This document shows, in pieces, positions 49,834 through 58,638 of a DNA stretch of 64,000 nucleotides. Location: NCBI GenBank assembly GCA_964460345.1, contig CAYWRO010000008.1, positions 14,588 to 78,587 on the forward strand, written 5' to 3'. Source of the DNA: CAYWRO01 sp964460345 (GTDB lineage: Bacteria > Planctomycetota > Phycisphaerae > Phycisphaerales > UBA1924). A program made the position numbers and the translations under genes. Each line of letters begins with the position of its first letter. Position 1 is the first letter of the stretch. The notes beneath the pieces are model-generated. The model was given only the letters and a program-made list of their open reading frames with translations, searched no databases and was not told the origin of the DNA.

Positions 49834-50952
49834 ATGTCCACCGTTCAGATTGACAGATTGCTCGACACCGTGGTGAAGATGGGGGCCAGCGACCTTCACC
49901 TGACGGTCGGCCGCAAGCCGACCCTTCGTCTCCACGGCCACCTGCGCGACCTGCAGACCAAGGTGCTTGAGTCCGACGACATGGTCTCGCTCATGAAGGC
50001 GATCACGCCCGAGCGGAACCAGCAGGAACTCCAGGAGGAGGGCGGCACGGACTTCGGCTTTGCCTACGGAGACCAGGCCCGCTTCCGCGTCTCGGTCTTC
50101 CGCCAGAAGGCGGACCTGGCGATTGTCCTTCGCCAGATCCCCAAGCGGCTGCTGACGTTCGAGCAGATCGGCCTCCCGGACGTCTGCAAGGAACTTATCC
50201 GCCGCCCCCGAGGGCTCTTCCTGATCACCGGTCCCACGGGCTCGGGCAAGACGACCTCCCTGGCGACCATGATCGACTACATCAACACGAACATGGACCG
50301 CCACATCGTCACGATGGAAGACCCCATCGAGTACTACCACTTCCACAAGAAGTCGATCGTCAACCAGCGAGAGGTGGGCACCGACGTGCCCTCCTTCTCC
50401 GAGGCCCTCCGGCGCGTGCTCCGCCAGGACCCGGACGTGATCCTCGTCGGCGAAATGCGAGACCTGGAGACGATCGAGGCGGCCATCCGGGCGGCGGAAA
50501 CGGGCCACCTTGTGTTCGCGACCCTCCACACCACGGGTGCGGCCAAGACGATTGACCGCGTGGTGGACGCTTTCCCGGTCACCCAACAGAACCAGATCAG
50601 AGTCCAGCTCTCCACGGCGCTCATCTGCGTGCTGAGCCAGGTGCTCCTGAGCCGGGTGGACACGCAGGGGATGGTGGCGGCGTACGAGTTCCTCGTCGTC
50701 ACGCCCGCCATCGCGAACCTCGTCCGTGAGAACAAGACATTCCGGATCGACTCATCCATTCAGACCGGGAAGAAGTTCGGCATGCAGTTGCTGGACGACC
50801 ACCTCTGGTCCCTCTACACCCGCGGCATGATCTCGGCCGAAGAGATGGTCGACAAGTCCAAAAATCCGGGTGACCTCACGGATAAGGTGCACCGCCTCGG
50901 GCGGACCGTCGGCCGGATGGAGCTCGACGAGGTGGACGACACCGGTGCCTGA
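49834..50952 (+). CDS. pilT: twitching motility / pilus retraction ATPase, PilT family
   Basis: 372 residues, a normal PilT length. LLDTVVKMGASDLHLTVGRK is the N-terminal PilT signature. Walker A GPTGSGKT is at 133-140, the Asp box is EDPIEYYH, Walker B ILVGEMRDLETIE, and AAETGHLVFATLHTTGAA is the His box. The zinc Cys cluster of PilB is absent, as expected. It would drive pilus depolymerisation. It lies 63 bp after the first pilB and 156 bp before the second, on the same strand. Confidence 0.94.
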   Translation: MSTVQIDRLLDTVVKMGASDLHLTVGRKPTLRLHGHLRDLQTKVLESDDMVSLMKAITPERNQQELQEEGGTDFGFAYGDQARFRVSVFRQKADLAIVLRQIPKRLLTFEQIGLPDVCKELIRRPRGLFLITGPTGSGKTTSLATMIDYINTNMDRHIVTMEDPIEYYHFHKKSIVNQREVGTDVPSFSEALRRVLRQDPDVILVGEMRDLETIEAAIRAAETGHLVFATLHTTGAAKTIDRVVDAFPVTQQNQIRVQLSTALICVLSQVLLSRVDTQGMVAAYEFLVVTPAIANLVRENKTFRIDSSIQTGKKFGMQLLDDHLWSLYTRGMISAEEMVDKSKNPGDLTDKVHRLGRTVGRMELDEVDDTGA

Positions 50953-51108
50953 CAGGCTCCGTATCTCCCCAGTAGTGGCGCAATGAGTCGCATAATCCAG
51001 GTGTCTTGTTTGAATCGCGGGTTCATCTCCTTTGGAGGGACGGAACCGCGGGGCTATGTTCATCGATAAGGACTTACAAGGGCCCGTTCCAGGGCTGAGA
51101 GGAAGTCG

Positions 51109-52842
51109 ATGCCGGCAGTGGACCCATCAGAACTGAAGGGGCGCAAGCTTGGTCGGGTGCTGACCAAGCTCGGGAAGGTCACGCGCGAGAAGGTCCACGA
51201 GGCCCTGGCGATTCAGAAGACCCGCAAGGTGCCGATCGGCCAGTTGCTCGTCGAACTCGGCTACTGCAGCCAGCGTGACATCAACGAAGCTCTGGCTGGT
51301 CAGGCCGGCCTGGCTTATATGGACGTCGCCCGGCTGGAACTGCCCAGCGAGGTCGTTGAAGCGGTCGCCGCGGAGACCGTGCAGGCGTATCAGGTCGTAC
51401 CGATCGAGTACAACCCCCGCAGCCGGCGCCTGAAGATCGCCATGAAGAGCGCGGACAACTTCCGCGCGGTGGACGACCTCCGGCTCCTGATGGGCTTCAA
51501 CGTTGACGCCGTCGTCGCGCCCCCCGAGGATGTCGATGCGCTCATCAAGAAGTACTTCGCCAGGCAGGAGTCCATGGGTGACCTGGTCACCGACCTGGCC
51601 AGCGACAAGAAGTTTGAGTCGCTCGCGGACCGTGGTCAGTCGATCGATCTGGACGCCCTCAGCGAGGCCGCGGACGACAATAAGGTCATCAAGCTCCTGA
51701 ATCTGGTCCTGCTCCAGGCGATCAAGGACCGCGCTTCGGACATCCACTTCGAACCGTTCGAGAACGAGTTCAAGATGCGGTACCGCATCGACGGCGTGCT
51801 CTATGAAATGGTTCCGCCGCCGAAGCACCTTGGGCCGGCCATTACCAGCCGCGTCAAGGTCATGGCAAACCTGGACATCGCCGAGCGCCGCCTGCCGCAG
51901 GACGGCCGCATCGAGTTGGTGGTGGGGGGGCGGCCCGTCGACCTCCGCGTCAGCGTTCTACCCACGATGTGGGGAGAGAGCGTCGTGATGCGTGTGCTGG
52001 ACCGGGCCAACGTCGAGTTGTCGCTTGACCGTGTCGGGCTGCGCGACGACGACATGGCGCTGTTCCGGAAGCTGATTGAAAAGCCCAACGGCATCGTGAT
52101 CGTGACCGGGCCGACTGGCTCCGGCAAGACGACAACGCTGTACGCCGCGTTGCAGGATCTGAATGACATCGAGACGAAGATCCTCACCGCGGAGGATCCG
52201 GTCGAATACGACATCGATGGCCTCTGCCAATGCCAGGTGAACCCGGACGCCGACACGACTTTTGCCCGGCTGCTGCGTTCATTCCTGCGTCAGGATCCGG
52301 ACATCATTCTCGTGGGCGAAATCCGCGACCTTGAGACGGCGGTCATCGCCGTGCAGGCGTCGCTGACGGGCCACCTGGTGCTCTCGACGCTCCACACGAA
52401 CGATGCGCCCAGTTCGATCCTGCGTCTGCTGGACCTGGGCGTGGAGCCGTTCCTTCTGACCGCCACGATTGAAGGCATTGTCGCCCAGCGCCTCGTCCGG
52501 ACCATCTGCCCGAAGTGCAAGGAGGCCTACGAGCCGCGCGAAGAGGAGCTGATGGAGCTCAACCTCACGTTTGAGGACGTCGCCGGCCGGCAGCTTTTCC
52601 GCGGCCGTGGGTGCGACAACTGCCACAAGAGCGGGTATCGCGGCCGGATGGCGATTTTCGAGATCATGGCGATGACGGACGAGATTCGCGAGTTGGTGAT
52701 GAAGCGCGCCAGCACGAATGCGATCCGCGACCAGGCCCGCCGGTTCGGCATGCGGACGCTGCGTGAGAGCGGGCTCCTGGCGCTGTACGAGGGGCAGACG
52801 ACGATCGACGAAATCGTCCGCGAGACGATCTCCGAGGAGTAA
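51109..52842 (+). CDS. type IV pilus / type II secretion assembly ATPase, PilB/GspE family (second copy)
   Basis: 577 residues. It has the same domain order as the first copy but is clearly diverged. The N-terminal domain starts KLGRVLTKLGKVTREKVHEA. The ATPase has RASDIHFEPFENEFKMRYRI, Walker A GPTGSGKT (334-341), EDPVEYDIDGLCQ, ILVGEIRDLETAV and HLVLSTLHTNDAPSS. The zinc site is CPKCK with CDNCH. AGAGGAAG precedes the ATG at 51109. It is followed 6 bp later by the pilC-like gene, so it is probably the cognate ATPase of the pseudopilus part of the operon. Confidence 0.95.
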   Translation: MPAVDPSELKGRKLGRVLTKLGKVTREKVHEALAIQKTRKVPIGQLLVELGYCSQRDINEALAGQAGLAYMDVARLELPSEVVEAVAAETVQAYQVVPIEYNPRSRRLKIAMKSADNFRAVDDLRLLMGFNVDAVVAPPEDVDALIKKYFARQESMGDLVTDLASDKKFESLADRGQSIDLDALSEAADDNKVIKLLNLVLLQAIKDRASDIHFEPFENEFKMRYRIDGVLYEMVPPPKHLGPAITSRVKVMANLDIAERRLPQDGRIELVVGGRPVDLRVSVLPTMWGESVVMRVLDRANVELSLDRVGLRDDDMALFRKLIEKPNGIVIVTGPTGSGKTTTLYAALQDLNDIETKILTAEDPVEYDIDGLCQCQVNPDADTTFARLLRSFLRQDPDIILVGEIRDLETAVIAVQASLTGHLVLSTLHTNDAPSSILRLLDLGVEPFLLTATIEGIVAQRLVRTICPKCKEAYEPREEELMELNLTFEDVAGRQLFRGRGCDNCHKSGYRGRMAIFEIMAMTDEIRELVMKRASTNAIRDQARRFGMRTLRESGLLALYEGQTTIDEIVRETISEE

Positions 52843-52848
52843 GCAGGC

Positions 52849-54129
52849 ATGGCGACGTTTACGTACGAGGCGTTGAACGCGGCGGGCAAGCCGCAGAAGG
52901 GCTCCATCGAGGCCGCCTCGAGCGAGGAAGCGATTCAGCGCATCAAGAGCCAGGGGTTCTTCCCGACCGCCGTGCGCGAGCAGAAGGTCAAGAAGGGCGG
53001 GGACGACGCCGCTGCAAAGAAAAAGAAGAAGGCCGCGGCGGGCATTTCGATCGGCAAGGTCTCCAAGAAGCAGTTGACGCTGTTTACGCGCCAGCTTTCG
53101 ACGCTGCAGGACGCCGGTTTGCCGCTGCTGCGCTCGCTGCAGATTTTGGAGGGGCAGCTCAAGCCCGGCAAGATGAAGAACGTCCTCATGGGGGTGAGCG
53201 AGGACGTGGAGGGCGGCGCTTCGCTCTCCGAGGCGATGGGCAAGCACCCCAAGGCGTTTGACCGTCTCTACGTCAAGATGGTGAACGCCGGCGAGATCGG
53301 CGGCGTGCTGGACATCATCCTGCAGCGCCTGGCTGAGTTCATGGAAAAGGCCCAGTCGCTCAAGCGGAAGATCAAGGCGGCGATGATCTACCCGATCACG
53401 GTCGTCTGCGTCGCGGTGCTGATCGTGACGGGCATCATGTGGTTCATCGTGCCGAAGTTTGAGGAGATCTTCAAGGACTTCGGCGTGCCGCTGCCCGGCC
53501 TGACGGTGTTCCTGATCAACGTGAGCCGCTGGATCGCGGGCAATCAGGTCGGCCAGAAGATCCCTGGCGCGCTGTTCGTACTCGTGGCGCCGGTGTTCAT
53601 CATCGTTTTCGTGAAGCTGGCGCGAAAGGCGGGCCCCGGGCGCGCGTTCTTCGACACGATCATGTTCTGGACGCCCGTGATCGGAAACCTGATCAAGAAG
53701 ACGACCGTTGCGCGCTTCACGCGCACGCTGGGCACTTTGATCGGCGCGGGCGTGCCGATCCTGGAAGCGGTGCTCATCACGCGGGACACCTGCGGCAACT
53801 ACGTCTTTGAGAAGGCCCTGACGCGCGTGCACGACTCAATCCGCGAGGGCGAGAGCTTTGCCGAGCCATTGCGCGAGAGCAAGACGTGCGACGCCATCGT
53901 GGTCAACATGATCGACGTCGGCGAGGAGACCGGTGATCTGGACGCCATGTTGATGAAGATCGCCGACAACTATGAGGAAGAAGTGGACGTGGCGGTCGGT
54001 GGCCTGCTGCGATTGATCGAGCCGCTGCTGATCGTGACGATCGGCCTCATGATCGGCACGATCGTCGTGGCGATGTTCATCCCGCTGGTGGCCATGATCG
54101 AGTCGCTGCAGGGCGGCGGCGCGGTCTGA
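52849..54129 (+). CDS. pilC: type IV pilus / type II secretion inner-membrane platform protein, PilC/GspF family
   Basis: 426 residues. MATFTYEALNAAGKPQKGSI and ASSEEAIQRIKSQGFFPTAV are the conserved N-terminal segment. A Lys/Ala-rich stretch (about 45-68) precedes two T2SSF domains (about 75-195 and 280-400): LTLFTRQLSTLQDAGLPLLR in the first and ARFTRTLGTLIGAGVPILEA in the second. Three transmembrane helices are visible, including MIYPITVVCVAVLIVTGIMW and the C-terminal LLIVTIGLMIGTIVVAMFIP. It transmits ATPase motion to the growing pilus or pseudopilus. It follows the second pilB by 6 bp. Confidence 0.95.
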   Translation: MATFTYEALNAAGKPQKGSIEAASSEEAIQRIKSQGFFPTAVREQKVKKGGDDAAAKKKKKAAAGISIGKVSKKQLTLFTRQLSTLQDAGLPLLRSLQILEGQLKPGKMKNVLMGVSEDVEGGASLSEAMGKHPKAFDRLYVKMVNAGEIGGVLDIILQRLAEFMEKAQSLKRKIKAAMIYPITVVCVAVLIVTGIMWFIVPKFEEIFKDFGVPLPGLTVFLINVSRWIAGNQVGQKIPGALFVLVAPVFIIVFVKLARKAGPGRAFFDTIMFWTPVIGNLIKKTTVARFTRTLGTLIGAGVPILEAVLITRDTCGNYVFEKALTRVHDSIREGESFAEPLRESKTCDAIVVNMIDVGEETGDLDAMLMKIADNYEEEVDVAVGGLLRLIEPLLIVTIGLMIGTIVVAMFIPLVAMIESLQGGGAV

Positions 54130-54222
54130 TTGCCCGCGGCCGGGCCCTCCGGCGCGTGATCAAAGGAGGGCGCGGCGGCCGCAGGCACGGCCGTTCGCTT
54201 CAGGCCACCTCAGGAGATCCGG

Positions 54223-55020
54223 ATGATGACGCGACAGGGCAGGTACACCAGCAGACGCGGGTTCACGATCATCGAGGCGCTCACCGTCGCCGGCGTGATC
54301 ATCCTGCTCCTTTCGCTCGCCGCGGTGGCGGCCTCCCGCGGCCTGCGCTCGGCGCGGATCTCCTCCGAGCGACATCACCTGGCCTCCATCCGGTTGGGGG
54401 TCGACCAGTTCAAGCAGACCTTTAACAGTCTGCCTCCACTGGTGGACGACGACACGCCGGTGGACACCTCCATCGGACAGCCAAGGACGATTACAAAGAT
54501 TCAGATGGCCACGGGGGCCGGCAACCACGCGCAGTACAGCAAGCACTCCATTGCGTACTACCTCATGGGGCTGCTGGATCTGGAGCACAACGGCAAGCCG
54601 ATGGACGGCGCTGCGGGGCCGGCGATCACGCGAGTTGACGAGAAGGGGCACTTCGCGCAGCGCGGCGCGCCCGTTTCTGCGGTGTTTACCGGCGGCGAGG
54701 ATGCGCGGCGCGTGTACCGCAATCCGGATGAGCCTGAGCGCATTGCCTATCTGGACCAATGGGGTGTTCGCAGCGGCGTGCCGATGGACCACGCGATTCG
54801 CTACTACCGCTGGGAGACGCATCCCACCCAGGGAAATCCGAACCTGCCCCCGGCGGTCGGGAAGTCGGAACAGGTGGGCGGCGGCGAGTGGGTGATCGAG
54901 AACGTTGAACTTCGCTCAGCCAACTACGCCCTCATCAGCGCCGGGCCGGACGGCATGATCGACGACACCGACCCTGATGCGGCGGTGAACAAGGACAACA
55001 TTGTGGAGGTGGGCAGATGA
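54223..55020 (+). CDS. type IV pilin-like / GspG-type pseudopilin
   Basis: 265 residues. The prepilin peptidase site is RRGFTIIEAL with the N-methylated Phe and Glu+5 in place, followed by a hydrophobic helix (TVAGVIILLLSLAAVAASRG). The soluble part starts with LASIRLGVDQFKQTFNSLPP, like GspG/GspH major pseudopilins. The C-terminus includes NYALISAGPDGMIDDTDPDA, a calcium-binding-like Asp-rich loop as found in GspG. ATG 54223 or the adjacent ATG 54226 could start it. Its TGA overlaps the next gene by 4 nt. Confidence 0.9.
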   Translation: MMTRQGRYTSRRGFTIIEALTVAGVIILLLSLAAVAASRGLRSARISSERHHLASIRLGVDQFKQTFNSLPPLVDDDTPVDTSIGQPRTITKIQMATGAGNHAQYSKHSIAYYLMGLLDLEHNGKPMDGAAGPAITRVDEKGHFAQRGAPVSAVFTGGEDARRVYRNPDEPERIAYLDQWGVRSGVPMDHAIRYYRWETHPTQGNPNLPPAVGKSEQVGGGEWVIENVELRSANYALISAGPDGMIDDTDPDAAVNKDNIVEVGR

Positions 55021-56042
55021 GGCGCGCCTTCAGCATTGTTGAACTGCTGGTCGTCACGATCATCATCGCCCTGCTGGCGCTGATCGCGATCCCCGCTTTC
55101 AACGGCATCATCGCTGACTCGGAGCGTGCGCTGGCCGAAGAGGCGCTGCAGACCGCCGTTCGCACGGCGCGCGCGGCGGCGCTCCGGTCCGCCGGTGATG
55201 AGGACACCGCCCTTGTCTTTCACTACATGCTGACGCCGAACGGCGGGCGCACCTCCATGGTCGTCTGCCGGCGTGTCGCCATGCTCGAGGACGGGAGCGG
55301 CACCAACGCACCCTTCCTGCGTGAGGTCTTCGTTCCCGTGCCGGATGTCGACCCCATCCAGCTTCCTGCCGGATGGATGGTCCGCGGCTACGCAAAGGCC
55401 GGTGCGATCACAACGGGATCAGGCTGGTACGACGGCCCAGCGCGGTACCCGCCCACCGAGCGCAACTGGGTCTTCCCGGAGACCGATTTCTACGACATCG
55501 ATGTGGATGACGACGGACAGAGACGCCAGACCTTCGCCCTGCGCTTCCAGGCGGGTACGGGTGTGCTCGCCGTACCGGGGGATGAGATGCTGGTGCTCTC
55601 GCCGCGGCCGTCCATCGCGGGGCGCAACGGGGTGCCGGACCATCTGCGCGTCGATGAGGCGGAGAACGATGTGCGCGTCGTACGGGCGGTCCTTGCTGAG
55701 CCTCTGGGGCGTCGCAGGGAACTGCTCGGTGACATCTCGGGCGACACCATTCTCACGCGCGCCGTCAGCCAGATCGCGCTCTACAACGAGCGGGAGCTTG
55801 CCGCGGCGCTCGGCGTGCGGGTGGACCGTCGCACGGCTTGCCTCTACGAGAACGGCAATGAACCGCGCTACGTCTCGGGCGTGAATCCGCGCATGATCAA
55901 TGGTTGGATCGAGGGGGACACGAACTTCGACGGCCTTGTGCGAATCAGCACGGCCGATGCCGAGCCGGACAGTCCGTTGGCAAGGGTCTACGCCATTGAC
56001 CGGTACACCGCCTATCTCAGGCAACTGGAGGTGCTCCAATGA
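55017..56042 (+). CDS. pseudopilin with short type III-like leader (GspH/PilE-like)
   Basis: 341 residues. The leader is only three residues long (MRRAFSIVELLVVTIIIAL), with Ala instead of Gly before the Phe at the cleavage site. The N-terminal helix continues LLALIAIPAFNGIIADSERA, then a helix with EEALQTAVRTARAAALRSAG as in GspH. The globular part is larger than usual. The start overlaps the previous stop and its stop overlaps the next start, both as ATGA, suggesting tight translational coupling and fixed stoichiometry. Confidence 0.88.
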   Translation: MRRAFSIVELLVVTIIIALLALIAIPAFNGIIADSERALAEEALQTAVRTARAAALRSAGDEDTALVFHYMLTPNGGRTSMVVCRRVAMLEDGSGTNAPFLREVFVPVPDVDPIQLPAGWMVRGYAKAGAITTGSGWYDGPARYPPTERNWVFPETDFYDIDVDDDGQRRQTFALRFQAGTGVLAVPGDEMLVLSPRPSIAGRNGVPDHLRVDEAENDVRVVRAVLAEPLGRRRELLGDISGDTILTRAVSQIALYNERELAAALGVRVDRRTACLYENGNEPRYVSGVNPRMINGWIEGDTNFDGLVRISTADAEPDSPLARVYAIDRYTAYLRQLEVLQ

Positions 56043-56986
56043 GCACGCACTTGATGCAGACAGGCGGCCGCGGCCGCCAGGCCCTTGCGCTCGCCGCGGC
56101 GGGCTTCACGCTCATCGAGGTGTTGATCTCGATCATCATCCTGGCGCTCGGGCTGCTGGGGATCGGCGTGGTTTTCCCGGTTGTGATCCGGCAGCAGCGG
56201 ATCAGCACGGATGAGGTCCGCGGCGTGGTGGAGGCCCGCAGCGCTGCGGACGCGATGCTCAAGCGGTTCGAGCTCCAGAACCAGGACGTTTGGCAGAGAT
56301 GGCGCAATTATCGACAGGCTAATCCAGGTCTGAACGAGTACCGGAATGGTGAGTGGGGCATCCCGGCGTATGACGACGACGGCACCCTCACGATGAAGCC
56401 AGATGGCGCCGGCGGGAACAACATGCCCAGGTTCACCGCCCGGGACCGTCTGTCGAGCGATGAGCAGTACGTCTGGGACATGGCGGTGCAGCCGATCCCC
56501 GACGGCGACAACGTGATCGGCAACGAGCGCCTGCGCATCGCCGTTTTCGTCCGCCGCGTTGATGCTCGACGCCGCGACGGTGGGCTGCCGGTAGCGGTTG
56601 AGGATGGGACCGGGCTGCCGGCAGTTGATCGACGGCAGGGAAGCGCCAACGTTCGTTATGCTGCGCCGATCACGGTCGATGCCGAGTTCCGCATGGACGG
56701 TCAGCGGGTGGACCGGCGCCAGCTCTGGTTTACGGGTGGGGGCAACGAGAACACGGCGATCAGCATCGCAAGCCAGCCGGGGATGAAGCTCGTCGATTCT
56801 CACGGCAACATCCACACGGTTGTCCGCCGCGTGGAAGATGAACAGGGCGATGTTGTTGGCGTCCGGATCGATCCGCCCCTGCCGGCGACCATCACGGAGC
56901 AGGTTGTCAACCGGAACAGCCAGGTGCAACTGGTCTGCACGCCGCAGGTGCCCGCAGCGGTGTACATCGTCGAGGTGACCCCATGA
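56039..56986 (+). CDS. minor pseudopilin (GspI/PilV-like)
   Basis: 315 residues. A leader of about 21 residues ends AAAGFTLIEVLISIIILALG, a standard prepilin cleavage motif with Glu+5. LGLLGIGVVFPVVIRQQR continues the helix, in the style of PilV/GspI. The soluble domain is beta-rich without recognisable motifs and includes an Arg/Asp-rich central part. It begins inside the previous stop (ATGA) and ends inside the next start. Confidence 0.88.
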   Translation: MSTHLMQTGGRGRQALALAAAGFTLIEVLISIIILALGLLGIGVVFPVVIRQQRISTDEVRGVVEARSAADAMLKRFELQNQDVWQRWRNYRQANPGLNEYRNGEWGIPAYDDDGTLTMKPDGAGGNNMPRFTARDRLSSDEQYVWDMAVQPIPDGDNVIGNERLRIAVFVRRVDARRRDGGLPVAVEDGTGLPAVDRRQGSANVRYAAPITVDAEFRMDGQRVDRRQLWFTGGGNENTAISIASQPGMKLVDSHGNIHTVVRRVEDEQGDVVGVRIDPPLPATITEQVVNRNSQVQLVCTPQVPAAVYIVEVTP

Positions 56987-58638
56987 CCACCGCCCACAGC
57001 CCCATCCCGGCCCCCCCCGCCCCCGCGGCCCACCCGGCCCTCCGCCGCGGTTTCACGCTGGTGGAGATGCTGGTGGCCGTCGCGGCGGTGACGCTGATCA
57101 TCCTTGGCGTGACGCGCATCTTTGCAGCGACCGGCGAAACGCTGCGGGCCGGTCGCCGCGTCAGCTATCTGAACACCTACGCCGCGCTGATCGAGCAGCA
57201 GCTTCGCGAGGACATCACCTCGATGTCGCGCGACGGCTTCCTGCTCATCCGCCACGAACTCGTCGACGCCCCGCTCGCGCCCGATGCGGCCACCGTGCAG
57301 CGGCGGCGCGTGGATGAACTGGTGCTCTTCCGCACGGGTCACTTTCGCTCGAAGCGTGAGCCGATCCTGGATACGAACGTGATCGCGGAGGCGACGGAGG
57401 CGCGGATCTATTACGGGCATGGCATGCGGATGGAAGCCGGCCATGCGAGCTATGACGATGTGAACCCGTATCAGGAGCCGCCCGCGGCGGCAATGCGTCC
57501 CCTTGGACAGCCCGGCGGCGCGAACGAGTACGCGTCGAATTGGATTCTGATGCGGCATGTCACCTTGCTCACCGGAGAGCCCGGCACGGCATACCGCCGT
57601 CCGGTCCCGGCCCTGGGCGGCGCAGATCGGGAGCTCGACTCAATCGTCCAGTACGCTTATCAGCCCGCGGCGGCGGATGTTTTCCGCAACCTGCTCGACG
57701 TGAGCGGGTCGCTCGGCGGCGTGACGCTTGCGCGGAGGTTTTCGGGCAGCGGCGTGCCTTACTTTTCCACGGGCGTGGTCGACATCGCAACGACAAGTCT
57801 CGCGGACATCCGCTCGATTATTCTGGACGCGCAGGACCCCGCGCTCACGTCAAGCCCGCCGTTCAACCTCGATGCGGACGAAATGGGAATCTGGTTCGAA
57901 CCGGATAGCGACGTGTTATCTGGGGGCGCGGCGGATTTCATGCACCAATGGATGGCCCGTGCGCTGCCGACTGACTCGGACAGCGGCCGGCGGATGCGCT
58001 GTGAACTGTCACCGCCGAATCCGCTCGGGTTCATCAACGGCAGCCGCGCCTCCGCCACGCCCGATGCGCATGACGAGATCCGCATGGATCGGATGATGCT
58101 GCTCTCCTCTAACTTCGTGCCGCATTGCACGGAGTTCAAGGTGGAGTGGTCGTTCGGACAGCCACAGCCAACCCTTGGATCAAGCTCTACCTCTGGTGCT
58201 CTGGCTTGGTACGGTGAAGGTTATGACAACGTGAGGGAGCAACTGTACGCCAGGACGCCGTACCTCAATGGGGCATATCGATTTGGGACCAGCATCCCTC
58301 GTCAGGGGACTCCCCGTATTCACAGGACGCTCGTCGATCTGATTCACGGAGTCGGCGGCACGGTGCGACCGACCAATGATCGGGCCTACTCATTCTTCGG
58401 GTACTTAGATCCGACCTACGTGCCCCAGGCTGACATTTGGGACGCCTCCGAGAACGCCGGTTCAAGCCAGCCTTACCGCCCAGACGAAGGCGACATCACC
58501 AGCGAACCCCTCGCGATGCCGTGGCAATGGCCGAGGCTGCTGCGGATCACCATCAAGCTCGTCGATCCCAGCGATCCGACGACCGAGGCCACGTACCAGT
58601 ACGTCTTTGAAGTCCCGCAGCGAGAGAGCGTCCAATGA
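56983..58638 (+). CDS. minor pseudopilin (GspJ/PilW-like), enlarged
   Basis: 551 residues. A Pro/Ala-rich leader of about 22 residues ends RRGFTLVEMLVAVAAVTLII, a prepilin site with Glu+5. The helix runs into RIFAATGETLRAGRRVSYLN and LIEQQLREDITSMSRDGFLL, matching GspJ/PilW. GspJ proteins are usually near 200 residues; this one is more than double, with a long soluble domain lacking recognisable motifs. It is coupled by ATGA overlaps on both sides. Confidence 0.88.
   Translation: MTTAHSPIPAPPAPAAHPALRRGFTLVEMLVAVAAVTLIILGVTRIFAATGETLRAGRRVSYLNTYAALIEQQLREDITSMSRDGFLLIRHELVDAPLAPDAATVQRRRVDELVLFRTGHFRSKREPILDTNVIAEATEARIYYGHGMRMEAGHASYDDVNPYQEPPAAAMRPLGQPGGANEYASNWILMRHVTLLTGEPGTAYRRPVPALGGADRELDSIVQYAYQPAAADVFRNLLDVSGSLGGVTLARRFSGSGVPYFSTGVVDIATTSLADIRSIILDAQDPALTSSPPFNLDADEMGIWFEPDSDVLSGGAADFMHQWMARALPTDSDSGRRMRCELSPPNPLGFINGSRASATPDAHDEIRMDRMMLLSSNFVPHCTEFKVEWSFGQPQPTLGSSSTSGALAWYGEGYDNVREQLYARTPYLNGAYRFGTSIPRQGTPRIHRTLVDLIHGVGGTVRPTNDRAYSFFGYLDPTYVPQADIWDASENAGSSQPYRPDEGDITSEPLAMPWQWPRLLRITIKLVDPSDPTTEATYQYVFEVPQRESVQ

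Noticed and set aside
52279..53832. A minus-strand open frame of 517 codons opposite pilB2/pilC
   Set aside because: Antisense shadow with His/Arg/Leu-rich sequence; the plus-strand genes are unambiguous.
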